Assembly (NCBI GenBank): GCA_963575645.1
Contig: OY754475.1
Span: 21,056,509-21,120,508, forward strand
DNA: 64,000 nucleotides
Reading direction: 5' to 3'
Origin: Xanthostigma xanthostigma
Taxonomy: Eukaryota > Arthropoda > Insecta > Raphidioptera > Raphidiidae
Within the stretch, counting starts at the first letter, position 1; every line of letters starts with the position of its first letter. Both the position numbers and the translations under genes were made by a program. Positions 49,810 through 60,525 of this stretch are shown here, in pieces. Below the pieces are notes generated by a model, which was given only the letters and a program-made list of their open reading frames with translations, made no database searches and was not told the DNA's origin.

Positions 49810-49967
49810 CTCAAAATCAGGGTCGTGGATTCAAGCCCCACGTTCGGCGAATAAATTTTTATGTTTTTTATTTTCCGCATTGTTTTCTTCTAAGGCTTAC
49901 ATTTCAATTTTTTAAAATTTTATTACGACTAATTAAAATTAAATAAATCTTATTATTGGCTCATTTG
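49810..49967 (+). repeat. tRNA-derived SINE fragment, copy 2
   Basis: GTGGATTCAAGCCCCAC (49825-49841) forms a T-arm with a standard 7-nt loop and one stem mismatch, and matches the polymerase III B box. It is followed by CGTTCGGCGAAT and a body of about 110 bp shared with 45583-45691. The D and anticodon arms are missing. Confidence 0.65.
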
Positions 49968-49973
49968 TAAACT

Positions 49974-49981
49974 GTTATAAC
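49974..49981 (+). repeat. 8-bp target duplication, left copy
   Basis: GTTATAAC, repeated exactly at 50167-50174 on the other side of the hAT-type MITE. Confidence 0.9.
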
Positions 49982-50166
49982 CAGTGGCGGATCCACGGGG
50001 GGGGTTTTCGGGTTCAAACCCCCCCCTTCCAGAGAATCAAAAATCCCAAATTAAAATCTTACTGCGCAATTAAAAAAAAGCTTTTCATGTTTTTCATGAA
50101 TTCTCCGCGAAATGAGTAAAAAATTTTCAAGACCCCCCCCTTGCCGTAATCCTGGATCCGCCACTG
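49982..50166. mobile_element. hAT-type MITE, intact with target duplication
   Basis: The 185-bp element has terminal inverted repeats CAGTGGCGGATCCA and TGGATCCGCCACTG, and is flanked by perfect 8-bp direct repeats GTTATAAC, the signature of hAT transposases. Just inside the left end is a G8TTT/AAAC8 hairpin (49997-50026). No coding. The intact duplication suggests a fairly young insertion. Confidence 0.93.
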
Positions 50167-50174
50167 GTTATAAC
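50167..50174 (+). repeat. 8-bp target duplication, right copy
   Basis: GTTATAAC, identical to 49974-49981. Confidence 0.9.
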
Positions 50175-53100
50175 TATAGGTACCTATACCGATATTTTAT
50201 AAATTAAATGCGAAAAAAAATATTTTATATATAAGCGAATTATCTCTAATAAAGGCACACGTAAAATTTAATTCACAAATGAGAATCAAAACATATAAAA
50301 AACAAAACACGTAACTTTCCAGTGACCTTAATTGAATCGGTGGTCGCAGATGGGTTAATAATGATTAAATAAAACCGGGACTAATTGAAATACGCCCCAT
50401 AAACGCTGCATTTCAATTATTATTTGAAAACAATTAGCTAATAAATTAATTTTGAAAAATAATTTTCACATTTTAATATGATGTCCTGTCAGCCAGAATG
50501 ATAAATTGAAAAAAAAAACGATGTGTGTAAATATAATATGCAGGTAGGTACATTATCTGCGCCAACCGATGCCAAAAACAAAAGGCTATAGCGCCACGCT
50601 CCTATAGCTTTCGACAGGTTGTCGCATACGGGCTTTAATTTTACAATATCTCCTTCAAATCTATGTGACCTCAAAAGAGCAGAGCCGTATCTAGTTTAAT
50701 TTAGAAGTTATGGTATTTTTAAAAACATTCTAAATATATTAATTTATATTTAAAAAATTACGTCACTCAAACTGGCCTCATTGACTATTTCGAGTCGAAT
50801 TACTAACAAAAATTAAAAAAAATTCTTTCAAAAAAATCCGCAGCTCACATAGCCCTTGCTTCTATTTAAGTTATCCGTTAATGGCGCTTCGTAATATATG
50901 GAAACCAGCGAAAGAAGATGAACGCCGACGTCGAGTTTGAACGCGGCCCGTTTCGGGAGCCGCTGTAATAATTTAAAGCCGGGTTAACGGCTGTCAGTGA
51001 AGCAACATATGTTGAAAAATGAAAAACAGGCCGTGTGAAAATACTGACGAGAGATAGGAAAAGCTGTACAACGCGCCGACGGCCATTAATTCTCTGCACT
51101 TCCGCAGCCCCCTTCCGGTCTCTCTATTGGTGTTCTGGGACTTGTAAATGACAAGTACGAACATTTCCCGCGCACAGTTGGTAATACTTGTATAATAAAA
51201 GAATTATGTTTTTTACAACACATTTTATGGAAATTATTTTTTTCACTGCAGATAATATCCGTTTTCACGTATTTTATCATAGGTGGCGGTGCGATCATTT
51301 TTGTTTTATTTTCTTAAAAAAAAGAACGTTATAGTTTTAATCACAATAAAAAGTTTGACAGTCGCGGGCTGACCAATCAGCGAGAACGTGATTCTTTTTT
51401 TTACTCAAATGTTTTGTGACTGAATTTTAGAGAAATGAAATATTTGTACGGAAAGTTTAAAACAAGGTAGCTCTGTAAGCTGCAATTTAATGTTTTTTTG
51501 AATTCTTAAAAAGTAGCCGCATGTCAAATTAGATGCCGCAGGGAGATGCGGTAATTCGATAGAAGGAACGCTCCATATCTAAGTTAATTTCCATGGAGAC
51601 TTCGCTTGTTTCTAAACAATGAGCACCAATAAAAGTGCATCTGCATTTACAAAACAAAACAAACTTTGTTTTATTCACGAATCAGAATTTCCGTCTGGAA
51701 TTACCGGCCACAAGCGTCAGTCTAACATTATTGTGCAATCATAAATATGTGACTTCAAGGCAAACGTGCTTATGGCGATGTTTCGTTTCTTCACACAAAC
51801 TATAAAGTCATAAAAATTATAAATGTTTTTGCCAGGGAAAAATACACAGATATAAATAATTAAATAATGAAATGACACTCGCGTTTAATAAAGGGTTAAA
51901 TAAAATATGTAAATTTGAGAGGTTTCGAATTTTTTGATGGGTTTAATTATTATAAATAATATCCATGCAAGATTTTTGTTGATAATTAATAAATATTAAA
52001 AATAATCACTTTGACCTGGCGCATTTATTAAAAGAGCAGCTTTTATGAACACTATTTGTACTGCAGAAGACCTAAAAATTGCTCTTGTTGTTGCTAATTA
52101 AACTAAAAGGTACTTCACAGTCACAGGGTGTACAAGAAAGTTTCGTTAAATATGCAACAGAATCTGTTGATTTTCGATTGAATAAAATTCAACACATCAA
52201 GAATTTTTAAGAAACGCGATTGTTTATTTTCTACATCGCATAAATTCGTCTACCGATATCATTTACGGGGTGTAATTTTAAATTTAAATAAAAACTGTCT
52301 GTTTTATCCGGTGAGTATCTGCATCGGCGTTTCCATGCAGCAAAGCCTAATGGAGGGACGTTGTTTTTAAAGCATAATTAGTTTAGTCATAAATATGCTA
52401 TACCTACATACCTCCAGTTTCTAATATTAGGTACAAAAGCTTTCTCTCTCTGTGTTCGAAAATGGTTTCGGCATAAATAGCTTTCACGCAAATGGAAAAG
52501 CCTAACTATATATACGAAGAAAGTTTGCCCGCGGCCAAAACGTGTCCAACGCAATTTTTTAATTTAACTTTTTTTTAATTAAATCAAACAGAAGACATCA
52601 TATTTTAATATTATAAAAAAAACATTACTTCAAAATTTAAAAATAGCGTAACGCGTTTTGGGTTGAAGGTCACGTAAAAAGTTCATGAAAAACTTTAATA
52701 ACAAACGAATTGAATTTGAAAAGAACTTTTCGAAGTTTCGCAACAATTAGAGACATGTGAGTTATGCACATAATAATTTAGTTATATTGTTGCAACATAA
52801 GCTCCGACATTTTGTTAAAGTTTTCGCTGCAATTCATATCGGTGATGTTGTTTCAATGCAATTAGAGCCAAACCAGGGCTTAGCACAAAACGAAACGAGA
52901 TGACATTTTTGCCAAAAAATGTCTATGGAAACCCTCCAAACGAGAAACGTGTACCTGTAACTGTAGAAAATAATATTTCTAAGCTTTGTCTAAACAAAAT
53001 CTGGTTTTATAGTGAAATTTAAACCGTCATAATTATTTAAATAATAGATACCGAATAAACATCAAAGTTCAACAAAAACAAAGTTTCTATTTCGTCAGAA

Positions 53101-55613
53101 AGTTTTGTTGAAGTCGATCTGTCAGTACAAGCCTCGGCCAGCTACGATCGTCTCTGGAATCGACAAGCGGAAATTTCATTGTTTTAACTGCGGGTTTATC
53201 CACCGTCTCCCCGCCCCCCATTCTCCCTGATCGGCGATTACAGGCGAATATAAAAGAAAAGTATCTCGTCTCAAAATAAAAGGTAACAAAATAATTGTTC
53301 CAACGTCGTCTCACTTCACTTTAATTGAGTGAAAACGAGCGGCGCAATTTGCGCAGCCCACTTTACGGCTAATAACACCGTTGAATTTTTATACTGCGTT
53401 TAATTTGCGAAGATCTTGTTTTATTTTTAGCTCCGTCGAGTGTTATCTTTAAAAACTTTGAGTCGGAAGAAGTTCTTTTTAGACCGCGGGATCTGCGTGT
53501 TAGAAGCGATTGAGGCAGTTCTGAGAAAATTTGTAATATGCCAAAAAAGGCGTTTCTTTCAAAGGGTAGGTAGATTATGCTTTAAAAAATCCCAAATTTT
53601 TTTATAAAGTAGTCAAAACACAAGAACTAATAAGCACATGATAACTTCTGTTCTCTTATTTTAAAAGCTAGGAAGATCCAAAAATGAGTTTTAGTTTTTC
53701 TGAAACTTTAAACATTCACAGCTTGTCTAGAAGCATAAGTAGCTTTAAAAATATACCTATCAAAAATCACATTTCTTTTTTGGAAGTGTATTCGCCGAAA
53801 ATTAAAGGTTATTTCGTTTAATTAACTTGCGTCTGAAACAAAACTAAGAAACAATATTTATCAGAGAGAATGAAATAATATTTCCGCCGAAATTACAAAT
53901 AGAACAACGAGACAAATGTAACAGCCGCAAAGGGAAATATTTTATACGGAATGATAAAATTTTATATCAAAATTAAAATTAAAGAATTGAAACAGAAAGT
54001 TAATATGTTCGCCAAAAACGTGACCGTAATAGAAATGTAATTGAATTTAAGAGAAAAGACAATACAAAATGACAAGAGCCAGAGAGCGGACCTCGTTCTG
54101 AACTGACCGCTGTCCGAACTGAATCAAATACAGTCGCTCACTTCTAAGTGACCGTCTTCCCATTAAAAAGCGACACAAACAAATTATTTTTACAAAGTTC
54201 CGACCCACGTATCCAAAAAATATAAGTAGCGTGATTTCTCTTCGTACGTATAATTCATAAACTAGAGTCAGGTACAAGGGTGGTCCGATTGAGTCGAGAC
54301 GCAATGTAGTTCGGCGACAGCACTTGCTAGGACTGCTAAGCCCCAGAAGTTATGTCAAGCTGCATACCTTCTCCATATGGTTAATGGCGGAGTGCGGTCT
54401 GACGTAGCGCCGTCGTCGTCGTTGCCGTCGTAATATGTAACCAAGTGTAACAACTTGACGCTGTAGTGGAAGCGAAGAGTTCGCCGTCAAAATTACAGGA
54501 AGAATTCCTTATTCCGACGGAAATTCTTCCCAGTTTAAAAACGCGCTGCATTTACGCATACATTTATTTTATTTATAACAATTACACTATAATTAATTAT
54601 TTATAGATAATAAATTACATTAATTAATTGTAGATTTTATATTTATTATATTGCGTTGATTGTCTTCTCGACTAAGAAATTACCGCCACCATGAAATACA
54701 GTCGATATATTTTGAGCGACGTTTCAGTGCAAACGTAATGTAATTTTCGACGCGTTGGGCGCTAATGGGTCAACAACAAATATGTACATAATTGAGTGCA
54801 TGCAGGCAACGGCATTTCATTAGTTAAATTGGAATGCAATCAGAAACCATACGTTCGCCGCGTCTCAGAAATGAGGGTGCCGATTACAGGCTGCCACCAA
54901 ATATAAACAAGATTTTATAGTAACAATAATTAAAAAACACTCAACCGATTCACTGATGATTCTCGAAAAAAATCGAAATACTTCAATTCTAAAGGTGTTT
55001 ACATAATCATAAAAAAAACATTCAGTTCTGAATAGATTTTTTTAACATTCACAAAATTTTCCGTGTCAATAATTCGAGTGGTGGAAATTTTGTTAATGAT
55101 CCGAAATTCGAAGAGACGGTGCGGTCGCGGTGGCGTCGAAGTCGCGTATCAGAAAGTAAGTGTTGTATTGTATAATTATTCTAACAGCGAATGCAACAAT
55201 GGCGGACGATTAAGCGAACCTCCAAAACACAATGTTGCATAATTAATGATAATGTCTGCTCTGTAATATGAATGTATTGCGCCCAAACCAAATGCCTTCG
55301 CGATGTTACATTGCCCGATAAACTAAAATGCCACGTCACCAAGCCGAGACACCGGTTTAGGTTGTTGAATTGCTTCTAGGAACCGTACAGTAGACTACCG
55401 TATATACGCACAAGTCCAATAGATTGTGAGAAGGAAGGGGTCTAAAAACCGCTACATTTGTATAACGTAAAATATAGTCGCTCCCTAATTTTAAACGTAA
55501 CTGAGATGTTAATTTTGAAATAAAAAGGTGGAATCTCTTTTGAAAAAAGATAACAGCCTAGAAAAATTCATTTTCTAATAAAAAACACGCGATTTTCTTT
55601 CCGTGCCATTTTA
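50175..55613. other. Repeat-free non-coding stretch
   Basis: None of the families seen elsewhere in the window occurs here and no domain-bearing frame is present. Small features: GGAAGAATT/AATTCTTCC hairpin at about 54498-54531; locally GC-balanced, non-repetitive blocks at 51640-51790, 54660-54860 and 55090-55340. A donor-like AAAGTAAGTG lies near 55155. Confidence 0.5.
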
Positions 55614-55650
55614 TGGTGTGAGTACGGGTATATGTGGTGGAAGTACGGGT
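55614..55650 (+). repeat. Two-unit tandem of the GGTGGAAGTACGGGT motif
   Basis: Reads GGTGTGAGTACGGGT then GTGGTGGAAGTACGGGT with a 21-nt period, the same doublet as at 4983-5018. Confidence 0.7.
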
Positions 55651-58600
55651 CGTTATTTAATAATTTTTACACTTGCAAACTGTATAAACGAGTATTTACC
55701 ATAACAGAAGTTAAAGTATCACATACAGTACGACCTCGAAGAGCAGGGTTCACAGCTGATGAAATATATATTTTTTTTGTCTTAAGCTTGGAGGGCACAT
55801 AGCTGTTACTAGAAAAAAATATAATCGACGCCAATTTCGAGTTAGAGCGGGGGTGGCTGGGCGCGGCCCCTGTAGGGCTTCGATAAGTAATGAATGTTGC
55901 GCTTCGAATATAACAGAATCAACATTGTTCTTGACAAAGACTAATTACGCCGGATGACAGGTATGCGGTGGTGCGACAGAGATACGTGCACAACAAAAGA
56001 CAGAGAGACAGAAAACAAGTCAATACTGACGTCGGCAGTGTTCCCGAAATAGAACGTCCTCAATCAGGACAAATAAAATTCACAGCTTCCAAAATTGGAA
56101 CTTTTGGGACCGAAGCACGCTTGTAGCACGGAGATGCTTAGATATATATCCCAAAGGAAAGAGGAACTCAAATTCAAGTACGGTGTTGAATTGCGGCTGT
56201 GATACTGTTTCTACTCCGGCGTCTTTCTTGCAGAGAGTTTGGAGGGAAACTCTGCTTAGAGAGTATTTATATAAAAATAATTTTCTATATGTTATTAGTT
56301 TCGTCTAAAATACCCTTCCTAAAGAAAGTTTAGTGGGTCAAGTCTTCTTAGAGAACTTTTTCTGTAAATTAGCACCAAGAATTATTTCTCTAACGTGTTA
56401 ACAATGTCGAGACCAAGTACCTACTTTTGAGGTCCCGATATAGTGTGCTGATAAGAAAAAAAGAACAGCTATTATTTAATTTTCACGCTATAAAATGATA
56501 TATTATGAATAATTTAAACAGGAAATTGAAATATCCAAGCGGAGGCAATCAGGAAATTTCAGAAATAGAAAAATTAATATTTTATGCTAAAATGTCAGTC
56601 AAAAACAGGTGCTCAAAAGCAATCAATTTTCCATCGTGCATATTTAATTCGACTAGAAGTTGAATGCTTCTGCACCAAAAATTATTACGAACACGCAAAG
56701 GAAATAAAAACTTCAGAGCTACAGAAGATTAATCACAATACAATTTAACAAGGTTTTTTTTCAGGATTTCCTCTTTGAATTTATAATATTTTTACAGGCC
56801 ACCAATTTCCTGGGTTGTCTAAGTCTAGATTTTCTAAAAAAATACGTTTTTTTAAGAATGGAAATTATACTAATATAATAATATTAATAAATATGATCAG
56901 ATTTTTTATCAGAACTTAAACACGTCTAAAACTAAAAAAAAAAATAATAATAGGCTAGAATTACACATATAAAATTTGAGGAATAAAGTCTAAATAATTT
57001 ATTCTCGAAAGTCGGTAAAGTCGTGATCGATAGAACCCGTTAATTGGTGCCTGTGTGCGTGTTAAACGGCAAATGGAGCGGGCAGTTAAGTAACGATATA
57101 GACACACAAAAAACCGCAAACCTGCGGTCCGATCGTCGAAGTCGCAGCCAACGCCCCGGCTTTATTCGTGCCGGAAATACGCGCTCAAACGACAGAGCCG
57201 ATCCTCGAATGAAATCTTTAGACGTACGTCAATTTCAACAAAACTCTAAAGTCTGAGAAACAACGGACGATTCGTTGTTGTGAGCAAATTAACCTCAAAG
57301 TATAAAGTAGTTTTTGACTAAAAAAAGATCGAAGCAAGTCAGCGTTACTTCTTTATCGACAGCTGTCAATGAAACGCGTCATCTCGGACTGAAACAATTT
57401 TTCAATTGTGATTACAATGAAATCTTTTAATTCAACGCAGACTTTTGTCCGTCTCTAAACGCTCACAGTCGCGCGGCGTCTCTTCATTTCAACTTCAATG
57501 AGAATTCTGAGTAATAAATGTAAATATTCCATTTATTTTATATTCTCAAAATAGCAGTGAGAAATTGAAAATTTTATGTTTTCATTTTATGTCATCCAAT
57601 TTATTATCTCCTATCATTAACTCCGCGATTCGTCCTCTTAGATAAAGTTTCTACCATTTCTTGACGTGTCGATTGTCGCGTTTATATAAATCTCCCGATT
57701 GGAAAATTTAAAGGAGACGCAAGTCGAATGGAACACGGTTCGCTGTTTTTGGTTATCTGAAAAATATTTTCAAACGCCAGACAATTCAAATTATATTTTA
57801 ATCGGATTTTTAATGAAAAAAAAAATGAGGAAAGGCAAGAACCGTACGCGTTGAGACTGTTTTGACGAATCTAAACACTTTACTCTAAAGTTGATTATCA
57901 ATTTGTCTTTTCAAATCACTGAGTCGTATGGCTTTGTTCTAATTTCATTGTGCTCCAACTAAGTCGGTACTTACAGTAATCATATTTTAGTCTCGTACGG
58001 CAATGAATAAAGTTTGAACATTTTGAAAACGGCATCAACACAAATATATTGAAATGTGAAGTTTAGTTTTGAAAAACGTATCAATTTTAAAAACAGATTT
58101 TTTTTCCATCGACATAAAACAACATCGAAGCGGCGCTGTAATAAAATAATAATCCGTGTTCGAAAGTTCAAAGCGACAAAAACACGAGCAAAGTTACGGC
58201 CTTATATTTTTTAATCAGAACATCTGCTATACGCGGTTCAATCACTTTTTTTTTTAAGTTCAACCGAAGACAAGATATCGGGGTCGATTAAAATTTGCAT
58301 ACGGAATCGTCGAGGAATGAAAATGTGACGGTGTAGCAGTTGCCGCAAAACTAAAAACGTTAAAAATAGTTTAAAAAAAAAACACTATCGCGACCGAAGA
58401 AAAAGGAAGCAGAAATAACTTCCTTTTCTATATTGACAACGGTTCTTTTTTTTCATCTAGTCTTTCCTATACTTATTCAGAATAACCAAAGGCGAAAATT
58501 TGTATGTCGCTTAGCGTTATAAGTTACGATTATTTTATTCAAACTTTTTTCTTTTACGGATAAGAAAACTGCATAGGAAAATATAAATCTTTACGAAACG

Positions 58601-59948
58601 AGATCGATAAATAATCGTCCTTTTGGCAATTTATGTTTTTTAACTAAAAATGCTGTGGGCTTTCATTTAAGAACTTGAAAAATATATTCTTACTAAAATA
58701 AATAAGATAATTTATGATCTGATTGTCGACATACGATTTTCGGCGTGACACAATCAATCGAAAACAATTAAGGAATAATTTATTAGTTTGCAGACCTTTG
58801 CCAAGGCGAAAGATGAATGCTTTGGGGTGAAAGATTTAAGCTAATTGAAACTTCTTTTATAAAACGCAACTTGCTTTATGCATTCTAATTGTTAGAAGCA
58901 TTTATCATTGTTTCAGACGTTTCAATTTCACAAATTAACTTACGTGAAGTTAGCGTCAGATGATTGTCTGAAGTTTGTTATTGAAAAAGGAGTTTTGCAA
59001 AAGACGCGAGTTCGCAATCGCGTAGGTATAGGTACACTCCGAACAGAAAGTTTAATTTAGATAAATAGCTAATAGAAATTTATGAAAGACGAGGGGCTCC
59101 GCTGTCCGTCAACTGAAACAATCGCTCCAAATTTCGTTTGAGATGGGAAATTCGCAAGGCGACGGGAACAGCTGTTTGTTTTTTACAAATTATCCAGAAC
59201 AAGACTTACAATTGAATAAAATGGAAAATTATTTTTTTGACGAGTTTGTGACATTACAATCCCCTGCAGTTCCCAAGTTTTAAAAGTAGATATCAATTGA
59301 ATTTTTTAAGTTTTTGGAAAAAAAAACATTAGGTAATTAGGCCCAAATATTTATTTGTAAAAAAATGTGTCTTTAAGGCAAGAATAAAATGTAAGGCTCT
59401 ATAGTATAAGAAAAGACGAGGTCGTAGAACTACAATATTATATAAGTGTATAAAAACATTATATCTGTCCTTGTCATCTTGTCGTCGTAATAACATATCG
59501 AACCGACATGAATACCTGCAGCGGAGTCCCAGAAGAATAGAACGCCCTAGCGGTGGGACAGTACGTGAATAAGACATCTGACACGGCGGCGTATACACAG
59601 TAAAGAAAACAATGTAGAGTCGCTGGAGACACTCCGTCGGGGGAGATGCCCTGTGATCGGAATCGCGAGAGCGGATTCAACCCTTTCCCGGCCCTTTTCC
59701 TTGTTTGAATTTAGTTATCCTCTGAAGGATTGCGTCTTTAACATGACATGGGGATTATTTATTTGGGCGTGGGACTTCGGTAACATAAAAACACACCTAC
59801 TTGATTTTATAAGCAAGTTTTTAAATATAAATAATATTATAACTTACGCCAATTTCATATTTTTTGTCTGTCTGTGTTTTTGTTTGTTCCAGGAAAGCTC
59901 AAAAATATAACCATTTTAATTTTGATTGACGTTTTCTAATTTCCTTGT
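55651..59948. other. Repeat-free non-coding stretch
   Basis: AT-rich unique sequence; frames up to 89 codons without domains. I see no element or RNA gene. Confidence 0.5.
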
Positions 59949-60525
59949 AAAAAAAATTGGTTGTCTGTAAAGTCGGTTTACGGACGATAGTTTTACGTGA
60001 TAACGTATTCCGTAATACATAACCTAAACCTCCCAAAATTTGGTTTCAATCCGCTTATCCTTGGTGTCGGAATGATAAGAAATGTCAAAAGTGACGTTTG
60101 CAACTGTCAAAGTATTATGTTCTAATAATAATTAGTTATTCCAATACTTAACTTAGAAGGCGTTGCATTTCACAAAATACTAATGTCAAAAAATTGAATT
60201 AAACATTAGAAATGCAGCCGTTTTTATGTTGCATTTATACAGCTATTTTTCTATATAAATTTGTATAAAAAAACTGTTTAGGCAAATTCTGTTATACGAA
60301 ATCTATGTAAAATGTTCTCCTCTTTCGTTTAAGACTGGTTTCAAACCGATCTGATTTAAATTGAGCGAGAAATTAGCAAAAAGCACGCACACGGTCAGGC
60401 GGAACGTTACGCGTTAGGAACGTTACGCGTTACGAACGTTACACTTTTTCGAACATGCAGCCGGTGTTTTATCAATTTATAAGATTGGTGATTCATCAAT
60501 TTATAAGACGTTATCACGTCAAAAA
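59949..60525 (+). mobile_element. Family A element with a different interior
   Basis: The left end (TTGGTTGTCTGTAAAGTCGG to CATAACCTAAA, about 75 bp) and the right end (from CACGCACACGGTCAGG to ATCACGTCAAAAA, about 145 bp) match family A closely. The middle (about 60028-60379) is unrelated to the other copies, yet the total length (577 bp) is almost the same. A 16-nt unit, GGAACGTTACGCGTTA, is doubled at 60401-60432. Confidence 0.8.
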
